Source: SZAS-103 sp038234715
GTDB lineage: Bacteria; Pseudomonadota; Gammaproteobacteria; Xanthomonadales; Xanthomonadaceae
Reading direction: 5' to 3'
NCBI GenBank assembly: GCA_038234715.1
Contig: JBBQTD010000025.1
Location: 1 to 41,157 of the forward strand
Length of the DNA stretch: 41,157 nt
Shown: positions 25,275 through 33,580 of the stretch, one piece after another
Position numbering within the stretch: position 1 is the stretch's first letter
Layout of the letters: every line of letters begins with the position of its first letter
Translations under genes and position numbers: made by a program
Notes under the pieces: generated by a model
The model's input: only the letters and a program-made list of their open reading frames with translations
Told to the model about the DNA's origin: nothing
The model's database searches: none

Positions 25275-26096
25275 TCACCCCGCGAACACGCGATGCAACT
25301 CCACGCCAGGATCCGGTGCACGCATCAATGTCTCGCCAACGAGGAACGCATGTACGCCGGCCTGGCGCATGCGTGCGACATCGGCCGTCGTCGTGATGCC
25401 GCTCTCGGTGATCAGCACGCGATCGCGTGGGACGCGACCGCGCAGTGCGAGTGTCGTATCCAGCGACACTTCGAAGGTGCGCAGGTTGCGGTTGTTGATG
25501 CCAATCATCCGCGACGGGATTGCGAGCGCCCTTTCCAATTCGTCGGCGTCGTGCACTTCAACCAGGACGTCCAGGCCCAGCTCCGCCGCGAGCAACGACA
25601 GTTCCAGCAATGCCGCGTCGGCGAGCGCAGCCACGATCAACAAGATGCAATCCGCGCCGAGCGCGCGCGCTTCGTAGACCTGGTACGGATCGATCACGAA
25701 ATCCTTGCGCAGCACCGGCAACGTGCATGCGCTACGTGCCTGCTGCAGGTACGCATCGCTGCCCTGGAAGAAATCCACATCGGTCAGGACCGACAGGCAT
25801 GTGGCGCCGCCGTCCTGGTAACTGCGCGCGATCGCGACCGGATCGAAATCCGGGCGGATCACGCCCTGGCTCGGGCTCGCTTTCTTGATCTCGGCGACCA
25901 CCGCCGCGCTGCCGCGCGCAAGCGTCGCGTCGAGCGCATCGGCGAAGGCGCGCGTGGGCGGAGCATGGGCGCAAAGCGCCGACAATTCAGCCATACCGAC
26001 GCGTGCGCAACGCTCGCGAATCTCAATGACCTTGCGTGCAAGAATGCGCTCGAGGATATCGAACGGCGCGCTGCGTGGGCGCTGGATATCGGGCAT
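25275..26096 (-). CDS. trpC: Indole-3-glycerol phosphate synthase
   Basis: This 273-residue enzyme closes the indole ring in tryptophan synthesis. TIM-barrel markers are VVAEIKKASPSQGVIRPDFD (substrate-binding Lys), LSVLTDVDFFQGS, VLRKDFVIDPYQVYEARALG, GINNRNLRTFEV and VLITESGITT. It is a monofunctional TrpC, without a TrpF fusion. Its ATG shares one base with the TGA of the ABM gene (TGATG), so the two are co-translated. Confidence 0.96.
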   Translation of the reverse strand: MPDIQRPRSAPFDILERILARKVIEIRERCARVGMAELSALCAHAPPTRAFADALDATLARGSAAVVAEIKKASPSQGVIRPDFDPVAIARSYQDGGATCLSVLTDVDFFQGSDAYLQQARSACTLPVLRKDFVIDPYQVYEARALGADCILLIVAALADAALLELSLLAAELGLDVLVEVHDADELERALAIPSRMIGINNRNLRTFEVSLDTTLALRGRVPRDRVLITESGITTTADVARMRQAGVHAFLVGETLMRAPDPGVELHRVFAG

Positions 26097-26443
26097 CAGC
26101 GATCGGCTCGCGGCCCGGCATAGGCGCGCTCGACCCTTGCCACGCGAATCTCGAAGTGTTCGTACCATTCGAGCCTGCCGCGCCGGCGCGCTTCCGCATG
26201 CTCGCCATTGCGTTTCCACGCCGCGATCGCTTCCTCGCTGTCCCAGTAGCTCACGGTAATGCCGAAGCCGTCGAGCCCACGCGTACATTCGACCCCCAGG
26301 TATCCCGGCTGTTGCGCGGCGAGATCGACCATGCGCTGCGCTGCCGCTTCGTAACCGGCCTCGTCGGAATCGTTGCGCTGCGATGAAAAAATGACCGCGT
26401 AGTAAGGCGGCTCCAGCGTGTTTGCGAACGAATCTGCACTCAT
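26096..26443 (-). CDS. Antibiotic biosynthesis monooxygenase (ABM)-like domain protein
   Basis: This 115-residue protein has the ABM ferredoxin-like fold pattern: YYAVIFSSQRN, MVDLAAQQPGYLGVECTRGL, GITVSYWDSEEAIAAWKRN and HAEARRRGRLEWYEHFEIRV. Relatives act as small heme-degrading or quinone monooxygenases, but none of those roles is shown here. The start ATG at 26443 is chosen because the conserved part begins shortly after it; AGGTG lies about 7 bp upstream. The gene is coupled to trpC by a TGATG overlap and follows trpD by 133 bp. Confidence 0.82.
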   Translation of the reverse strand: MSADSFANTLEPPYYAVIFSSQRNDSDEAGYEAAAQRMVDLAAQQPGYLGVECTRGLDGFGITVSYWDSEEAIAAWKRNGEHAEARRRGRLEWYEHFEIRVARVERAYAGPRADR

Positions 26444-26576
26444 CGATGCACCTGTCGGTTGACCTGGTTTCGAACTGCATGCGTTTGCCGGACGATAATT
26501 GCGCACCTTCCCTGGGCTACATCATCGACCTGGCGGGACCACGCGGCTGCCTGGCGAATCGTGAGGGCTGCACGGT

Positions 26577-27611
26577 TCAGTGCGGACTGCCCAGGCGCTG
26601 CGTGGCTTGCACGAACGACTCGAGCTTGTCCTGCGCCGCGCCGTTTGCGAGCGTCGTTCGCGCCAGCGCGATGCCATCGGCGATGCTCGCCGCCACATCG
26701 GCAGCGTACAACGCCGCGCCTGCATTGAGCACGACGATCTCGCGTGGCAACCCTGGCTGGTCTGCGATTGCATCAAGCAACATCGCCTTCGACCCGGCGA
26801 CATCGTCCACGCGCAGGTTGCGGCTGGCGGCCATGGCGATCCCGAAGTCCTCGGGATGGATCTCGTATTCGCGCACGACGCCATCGCGCAGCTCGGCGAC
26901 GAGCGTGGATGCGCCGAGCGAAATCTCGTCCATGCCGTCGCGACCCCAGACCACGAGCGCGTGACGCGCCCCGAGGCGTTGCAGCACGCGTGCCTGGATG
27001 CCGACCAGGTCGGGATGGAACACGCCCATCAACATGTTCGGCGCACCGGCCGGGTTGGTCAGCGGGCCGAGAATGTTGAACAACGTGCGCACGCCCATTT
27101 CGCGGCGAACCGGCGCCACGTTTTTCATCGCTGGATGGTGGTTGGGTGCATACAGGAACGCAAGGCCCGTGTCGGCGAGGCAGCGGGCAACCTGAGCCGG
27201 CTCAAGATCGATCCGCGCGCCCAGCGCTTCAAGTACGTCGGCGCTGCCGGATTTCGACGACACGCTGCGATTGCCGTGCTTGGCGACCTTAGCCCCCGCT
27301 GCAGCAACCACGAACATCGCGGCGGTGGAGATGTTGAACGTGAGCGCTCCGTCGCCGCCGGTACCGACGATGTCGACGAAGTGGGACGTGTCGGCGGGTG
27401 CTTCGACTTTCGCCGAGAACTCGCGCAATACAAGTGCGGCGCCCGCGATCTCGTCCACCGTTTCCTTCTTGACGCGAAGGCCGGTGAGGATCGCCGCGGT
27501 CATCGTCGGCGACACTTCGCCGCGCATGATCTGCCTCATCAGGTCGACCATCTCGTCGAGGAAAATCTCGCGGTGCTCGATCGTGCGTTGCAGGGCTTCC
27601 TGTGGCGTCAT
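26577..27611 (-). CDS. trpD: Anthranilate phosphoribosyltransferase
   Basis: This 344-residue enzyme joins anthranilate to PRPP. The PRPP loop GTGGDGALTFNIST (83-96) and the motifs KHGNRSVSSKSGSADVLEALG and RREMGVRTLFNILGPLTNPA are clear. It follows trpG by 7 bp on the reverse strand, so the two form an operon. Monofunctional, without a trpG fusion. Confidence 0.96.
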   Translation of the reverse strand: MTPQEALQRTIEHREIFLDEMVDLMRQIMRGEVSPTMTAAILTGLRVKKETVDEIAGAALVLREFSAKVEAPADTSHFVDIVGTGGDGALTFNISTAAMFVVAAAGAKVAKHGNRSVSSKSGSADVLEALGARIDLEPAQVARCLADTGLAFLYAPNHHPAMKNVAPVRREMGVRTLFNILGPLTNPAGAPNMLMGVFHPDLVGIQARVLQRLGARHALVVWGRDGMDEISLGASTLVAELRDGVVREYEIHPEDFGIAMAASRNLRVDDVAGSKAMLLDAIADQPGLPREIVVLNAGAALYAADVAASIADGIALARTTLANGAAQDKLESFVQATQRLGSPH

Positions 27612-27618
27612 GGCATCC

Positions 27619-28197
27619 TCAGGCGTGCAGGAAATTCTTCAGCAACGCGTGCCCGTGCTCGGTGAGGATCGATTCCGGATGGAACTGCACGCCCTCGCAG
27701 CGCAAGGTCCTGTGCCGCATCCCCATGACTGCTTCAATGCCGCAGTTCGCATCCTCGGTCCATGCGGTGACTTCCAGACAGTCGGGCAATCCATCGCGTT
27801 CGACAACGAGCGAATGGTAACGCGTGGCCACGAACGGATCGGGCAACCCCGCGAATACGCCGACGCCATTGTGGCGAATCGGCGAGGTTTTGCCGTGCAT
27901 GATCTGCTCCGCTCGAATCACCTTGCCGCCAAAGGCCTGCCCCAGCGCCTGATGGCCAAGGCATACGCCGAGGATCGGAATCCGGCCGGAGAGCTTCGCG
28001 TAGATTTCCAGGGAAACGCCAGCATCGTCGGGCGTACCCGGGCCCGGAGAGATCACGATGTGTGACGGCGCGAGCGAATCGATCCCGGCGATGTCGATTG
28101 CATCGTTGCGCACCACGCGCACTTCCTGCCCCAACTCGCCGAAATACTGCACGAGGTTGTAGGTGAAGCTGTCGTAGTTGTCGATCATGAGCAGCAT
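27619..28197 (-). CDS. trpG: Anthranilate synthase glutamine amidotransferase component
   Basis: This 192-residue class I amidotransferase supplies ammonia to TrpE. The triad is visible: Cys-79 in GVCLGHQALG, and His-173 and Glu-175 in QFHPESILT. The start IDNYDSFTYNLVQYFGELG is typical of TrpG/PabA. The ATG at 28197 gives MLLMIDNYDS; the frame upstream is not coding. TrpG may also serve PabB. It leads the trpG-trpD pair. Confidence 0.95.
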   Translation of the reverse strand: MLLMIDNYDSFTYNLVQYFGELGQEVRVVRNDAIDIAGIDSLAPSHIVISPGPGTPDDAGVSLEIYAKLSGRIPILGVCLGHQALGQAFGGKVIRAEQIMHGKTSPIRHNGVGVFAGLPDPFVATRYHSLVVERDGLPDCLEVTAWTEDANCGIEAVMGMRHRTLRCEGVQFHPESILTEHGHALLKNFLHA

Positions 28198-28259
28198 GGC
28201 GTGAGACGTTGGCCGTTGGCGAGGGGCGCCGAGTATATCGCGCTGCTGCCAGGCTGCAC

Positions 28260-29651
28260 TCAGCGCGCAGGTCCGTGCGGCAGCCGCACGCGCACGCGCA
28301 GTCCCGGCGAATTGTCCTCGAGAGTCACGCTGCCGCCGTGACGATGGGCGATCGCGCGCACCAGGCTCAGGCCAAGACCGCTGCCGGCCGAGCCGCGGTG
28401 TTCCTCCAGGCGCACGAAACGGTCGAACACGCGCTCGCGATCGGATGCCGGGATGCCCGCCCCGTGGTCGCCAACGATCAGGTAGATCGCATCGCCGTCG
28501 TCGTACAGATGCAGGGTGACGCGGGTGCCGCGCGTGGCGTACTTGAGCGCATTGTCGAGCAGGTTCGCCACCAGCTGGAACAATTGGTCGGTATCGCCAG
28601 CCAGCTTGCAAGGCACCGTTTGCGCTTCAAGCCCGATGCCGCGATCGGACGCTATCGGTGCATACAGTTCCACCGCGTCGAGCGCCAGCGGCTCCATTGC
28701 AACTTCGGGGTCGTTGGCGCCCGCGGTCTGGGCCTCGATGCGGGTCAGCCGCAACAGCGCGCTGAACGTCGCCAGCAACTGGTCGGTCTCGGCGGTTGCC
28801 GCATCGAGTTCCGCGGTGAACTGCTTGCTTGCGAACAGCTCCGCGCGCACATGTTCGGTGCGCATGTCCTCCAGCCGGTTGCGCAGGCGCGTGAGCGGCG
28901 TACGCAGGTCGTGGGCAATGTGGTCGGTGGCGTGGCGTACAGCGTCCAGCAACTCCTGGATGCGGTCGAGCATCGCGTTGATGCGTTTGGCGAGGCGATC
29001 GAACGCATCGTCACTGCCGTCTTCGGGAATGCGCAATGCAAGTTCGCCAGCGCCCACCCGGCGCGTGATGTCGTAGGTGCTTTCGAGCCTTCGCGCAACC
29101 CAGCGCGCGGTAATCCAGCCAATCAGGCCACCCAGTCCACCCGCCGCAAGCAACGCGAACAATGCCGTGCGCCGCACCAGCGCTTCGAAGCGATCCTGGT
29201 TGCGACTGCGCCGGCCAGTCAGCAGCACGCTGCCATCGGTCAGCTTCTGCAGCTTCGCGACCACGCGCACCAGGCCTTCGGCGTTGCGCTCGTGGAACTC
29301 CACCCAGCCGTCGCCGCTGAGCACAGAGTCCGGAAGGCTCCCGAATTGTCCCGCCAGCAAGTGTTTGTGCGGCCCGATCAATTCGTACACGGCGTTGTCG
29401 TCGTCGGGATTGGATGTGCGTTCGGAGATTTCCGTGGCAAGGCCGGAATGGCCCGATTCCTGATAGAACTCGACGAGGTCCTGGCTGTCCAGGCGGATCA
29501 CCTCGTGAAGGTCCTGCGCGAAGATCTGCGACACCGCGTAGTACACGCCCACGCCAAGCAGCAGATACGCCACCAGGAACAGTCCGCCGATCCACAGCGC
29601 AAGGCTGGTACTGGTCGAACGCGCGGACAGCAGCCCGAAGAGCCTATTCAC
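28260..29651 (-). CDS. Sensor histidine kinase
   Basis: This 463-residue inner-membrane kinase has two transmembrane helices (about 17-40 and 161-181) with a periplasmic sensor of about 120 residues between them, then a HAMP linker. The phospho-acceptor is His-247 in DHIAHDLRTPLTRLR. The N box NLLDNALKYA and the glycine boxes DHGAGIP and GSGLGLSLV follow. The GTG start at 29651 overlaps the response-regulator gene by 8 bp, so both are co-translated. Its periplasmic domain has no family I can name; the signal is unknown. See the His-rich protein gene just upstream of the regulator. Confidence 0.92.
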   Translation of the reverse strand: MNRLFGLLSARSTSTSLALWIGGLFLVAYLLLGVGVYYAVSQIFAQDLHEVIRLDSQDLVEFYQESGHSGLATEISERTSNPDDDNAVYELIGPHKHLLAGQFGSLPDSVLSGDGWVEFHERNAEGLVRVVAKLQKLTDGSVLLTGRRSRNQDRFEALVRRTALFALLAAGGLGGLIGWITARWVARRLESTYDITRRVGAGELALRIPEDGSDDAFDRLAKRINAMLDRIQELLDAVRHATDHIAHDLRTPLTRLRNRLEDMRTEHVRAELFASKQFTAELDAATAETDQLLATFSALLRLTRIEAQTAGANDPEVAMEPLALDAVELYAPIASDRGIGLEAQTVPCKLAGDTDQLFQLVANLLDNALKYATRGTRVTLHLYDDGDAIYLIVGDHGAGIPASDRERVFDRFVRLEEHRGSAGSGLGLSLVRAIAHRHGGSVTLEDNSPGLRVRVRLPHGPAR

Positions 29652-30324
29652 GCACGCCGAGGCGATAGCCCGCGCCCCGCACGGTGTGCAGCAGGGGCTT
29701 GGAGTGGTTGCGATCGATCTTCTGCCGCAAGCGGCTGATGTGCACGTCGATCACATTGGTCTGCGGATCGAAGTGATAGTCCCACACCGATTCGAGCAGC
29801 ATGGTGCGGGTCACCACGCGTTCGGCCTGGCGCATCAGGTATTCCAGCAGGCGGAATTCGCGCGGCTGCAACTCGATCGCACGGCCGGCGCGCCTGGCCT
29901 CGCGGGTGAGCAGATTCAATTCGAGGTCGCCAACCCGCAGCTCCGTGGTTTCGGAACCCGGCGACTGGCGGCGGCGGAACAAGCTGTCGATGCGTGCGCT
30001 CAGTTCGGCGTACGCGAACGGCTTGACGAGGTAATCGTCCGCGCCGGCGCGCAATCCCTCGACCCGGTGATCGACGTCGCCCAGCGCAGTGAGCACCAGC
30101 ACAGGTGTCGCGTTGCCCGCGCCGCGAAGCGTGCGCAGGACAGTCAGGCCATCGACCGTCGGCAACATGCGATCGAGCACGATGGCATCGTAGGATTCGG
30201 TGGTGGCGAGGAACAGACCATCCCTGCCGTTATCGGCCTGGTCGACGGTATGCCCGTCTTCGGCGAGTCCCTTGGCGATGAAAGTTGCGGTGTGGGGGTC
30301 GTCTTCGACGATCAGGATGCGCAT
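29644..30324 (-). CDS. OmpR-family response regulator
   Basis: This 226-residue regulator has a receiver domain MRILIVEDDPHTATFI with the phospho-Asp in AIVLDRMLP (D51) and the conserved KPF (DDYLVKPFAY), and a winged-helix effector domain ending VIDVHISRLRQKIDRNHSK and HTVRGAGYRLG. The ATG at 30324 is fixed by GGAGG 6 bp upstream. It is followed by its kinase, and preceded at 77 bp by the His-rich protein gene, all on the reverse strand. Confidence 0.94.
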   Translation of the reverse strand: MRILIVEDDPHTATFIAKGLAEDGHTVDQADNGRDGLFLATTESYDAIVLDRMLPTVDGLTVLRTLRGAGNATPVLVLTALGDVDHRVEGLRAGADDYLVKPFAYAELSARIDSLFRRRQSPGSETTELRVGDLELNLLTREARRAGRAIELQPREFRLLEYLMRQAERVVTRTMLLESVWDYHFDPQTNVIDVHISRLRQKIDRNHSKPLLHTVRGAGYRLGVRE

Positions 30325-30401
30325 GCGGCCTCCGTGCGGCCCCAGCAGGATACCGCGCCGGCGCACCGGCGCGAATATCCCGTGATTGCAATGCGAGCTG
30401 C

Positions 30402-30677
30402 TTACTTGGCCGGAGCCATGTCCGACGCGGCGGACGAAGCGGCCGGCGCTGCCATCGAGTCGTCTTTCTTCATCGTCGACTTCGCGTGCTTTGCGTGCTT
30501 CTTGTGATGATGCTTACTGGCGTGGTCCTGCTGCATCCGGGCCGGAGCCGGAGCGGCGGTACCGGAACCCATCGGGGAGCCCGGAGCCAGCGGAGCCGGA
30601 GCCAGTGTCGTCTGGGCATACGCGGTGCCAGCGACGGCGGCCAGGGCAAGCGCGAGCAGTGAGTAACGGATGTTCAT
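30402..30677 (-). CDS. Small secreted His/Lys-rich protein
   Basis: This 91-residue protein has a signal peptide (MNIRYSLLALALAAVAGTAYA, cleavage after AYA). The mature part is Ala/Pro-rich (TTLAPAPLAPGSPMGSG), then has a His/Lys cluster HASKHHHKKHAKHAK, and ends in an Ala-rich tail. It resembles acid-shock (Asr-like) and small His-rich metal-binding proteins, but no family is certain. GGAG lies about 9 bp before the ATG at 30677. It sits 77 bp upstream of a two-component system and may be its target or its sensor accessory. Confidence 0.75.
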   Translation of the reverse strand: MNIRYSLLALALAAVAGTAYAQTTLAPAPLAPGSPMGSGTAAPAPARMQQDHASKHHHKKHAKHAKSTMKKDDSMAAPAASSAASDMAPAK

Positions 30678-30888
30678 GCAAAACTCCAATACGGGGCGTC
30701 GTTTCGCTGCCGGGGTGAGTCCCGACGTGCGCCAACGATGCGCCTTCGTCCCGCGCGGGCAGCTTGTCGGAACATGACGGAATATTGAATTTGGTGATTT
30801 TCGTTCAGCGTACGCTGCTACGACAGATGTATTTGCCGATGGCCGTTCCCGCCAACCCCTGGCCCGGTAGCGGGCCGTCGCCGTCGGC

Positions 30889-31110
30889 ATGCCCTCGGGA
30901 CCAACAACCACGCTGCCGGATCTTTGCATGCCCCATTTGCTCGATCGACTGGTCTTCGGAAGTCTCGGCCTGCGCAACCGCATCGTCGTCATGCCGATGT
31001 GCGAATGTTCGGCTATCGAAGAGCGATCCGAACTTTCCGCGACGTGCTGCCAGGGAACTTGGGGGAGATCGCGGCGCCGCAGCAATAGGGGCGCGCCTGG
31101 TAGTGATCGA
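30889..31110 (+). pseudogene. N-terminal remnant of an Old Yellow Enzyme (NADH:flavin oxidoreductase)
   Basis: A forward frame from 30889 reads LLDRLVFGSLGLRNRIVVMP, continuing MCECSA, which matches the start of OYE/YqjM proteins (LF-P-L-L-NRIVMSPMCQYSA). About 20 codons later the homology moves into a second frame, with GAAAIGARLVVIE, like the next conserved block of the family (RAVGGAGLVIVEA). A stop then ends it against the SIMPL gene on the other strand. So a frameshifted, truncated fragment of about 65 codons remains, with no rest of the gene in the window. The other part of 30678-30888 holds no supported gene. Confidence 0.6.
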
Positions 31111-31115
31111 GTGAG

Positions 31116-31922
31116 TTATTTATCGCCATCCAGCAGAAACACTGCATACACGTTTTCCCTGAACGTGACATAGCCGGTCTTGAGCGATTCCACGTCGGTG
31201 CGAGTCAAAGTCGTCACTGACTGGGTTGGCTCGGTGTCGACCGCGCGATGCGTGCCCCCGAATTCGACGCGGTACAGCCTGCCACTGTTCGAGTCGTAGT
31301 CGTAGTGAGGCCAGGCACCTGCCGCGACGCCGTAACTGACTTCAGGCGCCACGTCGGAAACGCCGTAGAGCGCACCCAGTTTCGCAGAGTAGGCCTGAGC
31401 GATGGACTGCGCCTTCTGCTGGGTCGACTGCATCGCCTTGACGCGCAATTGCTCACGCAGTTTCGTTTCGTCGCGCAGCCCGGTGGTGATTCCGCTGACC
31501 TGCAACTCGTCGCTGGTGGAAATGCTGGCCAGGAAATGTTGCAGCTTGCCGAGATCGTCGAAAGTTGAATCAATGACGCGGCTGACCCGTACTCCCTTGT
31601 AAACGGACGTCCCGATCTTTTGATCGTACTGGGAATGAGGCTCGATGCTCAGCGTTGTGGCTGTCATTTCACTTGCAGGAATGCCGGCCTGCTTCAGTCC
31701 GCCGAAAATCTGTTCGACATGTGCTTGCACTTTTTCCCGGGCGGCGTCAGCAGACGGATCGGCAACGCTGACGGTCATGCTGATCTTGAATTGATCGGGA
31801 ATTGCCCTTGCCTCGGCATGCCCATACACGAGAATGTGCGGGGTCGGCGGCAGCGCATTGACTTGCGCAAATGCAGCATTCGATATCACCCCAAGAATTG
31901 CGGCGAACAGGAACCTCCTCAT
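31116..31922 (-). CDS. Periplasmic SIMPL-domain (DUF541) protein
   Basis: This 268-residue protein has a signal peptide (MRRFLFAAILGVISNAAFA) and a SIMPL domain: ILVYGHAEARAIPDQFKISM, VADPSADAAREKVQAHVEQI, LKQAGIPASEMTATTLSIEP and YKGVRVSRVIDSTFDDLGKL. Relatives are periplasmic or outer-membrane proteins linked to oxidative stress, with no settled activity. GGGGA lies about 6 bp before the ATG at 31922. It follows trpE by 20 bp on the same strand, so it is probably read from the same message. Confidence 0.88.
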   Translation of the reverse strand: MRRFLFAAILGVISNAAFAQVNALPPTPHILVYGHAEARAIPDQFKISMTVSVADPSADAAREKVQAHVEQIFGGLKQAGIPASEMTATTLSIEPHSQYDQKIGTSVYKGVRVSRVIDSTFDDLGKLQHFLASISTSDELQVSGITTGLRDETKLREQLRVKAMQSTQQKAQSIAQAYSAKLGALYGVSDVAPEVSYGVAAGAWPHYDYDSNSGRLYRVEFGGTHRAVDTEPTQSVTTLTRTDVESLKTGYVTFRENVYAVFLLDGDK

Positions 31923-31942
31923 CGTCTTCCCCTTGTCGTGAT

Positions 31943-33436
31943 TCACAATCCCTCTGCGGCCTGCGCCACCGCGCGGAACAGCGCGCGACCTTTGCTCATT
32001 GTTTCGTTCCATTCGGTCTGCGGGTCGGAGTCGTGGACGATGCCGGCGCCGGCCTGCACATGCAGGCGACCGTCGTGGATCACCGCAGTGCGGATCGCGA
32101 TCGCTGTGTCGGCGTCGCCCCACCAGCCGATGTACCCGATTGCGCCGGCGTAGATGTTGCGCTTGATGGGTTCGAGTTCGCGGATGATCTCGAGTGCGCG
32201 GATCTTGGGCGCGCCGCTCACCGTGCCGGCCGGGAACGCGGCCTTGAGCACATCGGCGTAGCTAAGCCCCTCGCGCAGCATGCCGGTGACTTCGCTGACG
32301 ATGTGCATGACGTGCGAATAGCGTTCGATGACGAACTGCTCGCCGACCTGCACGCTGCCCGGGATGGCGACGCGGCCGACGTCGTTGCGGCCCAGGTCGA
32401 TCAGCATCAGGTGCTCAGCACGTTCCTTCGGATCGGCGAGTAGCTCGGCTTCGAGCGCAACGTCTTCGTCGTGCGTCTTGCCGCGCCGGCGCGTCCCGGC
32501 GATCGGTCGCACGGTGACGGTGTCGCCTTTCAGGCGCACCAGGATCTCCGGCGAGGAACCGACGACCTGGGTGCCGTCAAGGTCGAGAAAATACATGTAC
32601 GGCGACGGATTGAGCGCGCGCAACGCGCGGTACACATCCACCGGTCGCGCATGGAACGGCACCGACATCCGTTGCGACAACACGACCTGGAATACCTCGC
32701 CAGCGCGGATCGCGTCCTGCGCGGTGCGCACGGCCGCCTTGTAGCCGTCCTCGGTGAAACCCGACACGAAGTCATCCTCGTTCAAGGTCGACGGCGCGAG
32801 CATGTCCGGATAGCTGCGACCCGAATGGCGCAGCCGGTGTACGAGTTCGTCGAGCCGGCGGCGCGCCTTTGCATACGCCTGCGGCTGCGCAGGATCGGCG
32901 TGCACGATCAGGTACAACCGGCCCTTGAGGTTGTCGAACACCGCGACCTCATCGCTGAGCATCAGCAACGCATCGGGTGTTTCGAGCTGGTCCGGCTTGC
33001 GCTTGTCGCCCGGGGTTGCGCCGTCGGCAAGGCGCGGCTCGATCCAGCCGATCGTCTCGAAGCCGAAATAGCCGACCAGGCCACCAGTGAACGCGGGAAG
33101 TTCGGGCATCCGCGGCACGCGAAATTGCGCGCGGATCTTTTCCACCTCGGCGAACGGATCGTCGAGCGCGCGCGATTCAGTGACTTCGCCGTGATCGCGC
33201 ACCTCAAGCTGGTGGCCGCGAAACGTGTAGATGCGCTTCGCCGGCAGTCCGATGATCGAATAGCGGCCCCAGGTTTCGCCGCCTTCGACCGACTCGAACA
33301 GATACGTGTGCGGACCGTCGGCAAGCTTGAGGTACACCGATAGCGGGGTGTCCAGGTCGGACAGCACCTCGCGCACGACCGGTATGCGGTTGTGCCCGGA
33401 AGCGGCGAATTGGTCGAAGGTGGCCTGGTCGATCAC
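31943..33436 (-). CDS. trpE: Anthranilate synthase component I
   Basis: This 497-residue enzyme makes anthranilate from chorismate. The N-terminal feedback site is YLFESVEGGETWGRYSIIG; the chorismate-binding domain has YKAAVRTAQDAIRAGEVFQV, RPIAGTRRRGKTHDEDV, HLMLIDLGRNDVGRVA and TVSGAPKIRALEIIREL. It starts with GTG at 33436; no ATG lies nearby. Its partner TrpG is encoded 5 kb away, on the same strand, beyond the SIMPL, His-rich and two-component genes. No Trp-rich leader peptide is visible in the 144 bp upstream. Confidence 0.95.
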   Translation of the reverse strand: MIDQATFDQFAASGHNRIPVVREVLSDLDTPLSVYLKLADGPHTYLFESVEGGETWGRYSIIGLPAKRIYTFRGHQLEVRDHGEVTESRALDDPFAEVEKIRAQFRVPRMPELPAFTGGLVGYFGFETIGWIEPRLADGATPGDKRKPDQLETPDALLMLSDEVAVFDNLKGRLYLIVHADPAQPQAYAKARRRLDELVHRLRHSGRSYPDMLAPSTLNEDDFVSGFTEDGYKAAVRTAQDAIRAGEVFQVVLSQRMSVPFHARPVDVYRALRALNPSPYMYFLDLDGTQVVGSSPEILVRLKGDTVTVRPIAGTRRRGKTHDEDVALEAELLADPKERAEHLMLIDLGRNDVGRVAIPGSVQVGEQFVIERYSHVMHIVSEVTGMLREGLSYADVLKAAFPAGTVSGAPKIRALEIIRELEPIKRNIYAGAIGYIGWWGDADTAIAIRTAVIHDGRLHVQAGAGIVHDSDPQTEWNETMSKGRALFRAVAQAAEGL

Positions 33437-33580
33437 GGCGAAGCTCGTGTTTGCAGATGGGCGAGTATGCCAGTGCCGGCGGCTGTCACCCTCCTGTCAC
33501 GTCATGATGCGATCCTGTCGATGGCGCTATGGCGCACGGTCATCGCAAGGACGAAAGTCGGGCAGGATGCCCAAATATTC

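Noticed and set aside
33437..33580. Tryptophan attenuator upstream of trpE
   Set aside because: I found no small ORF rich in Trp codons and no terminator hairpin in this 144-bp stretch.
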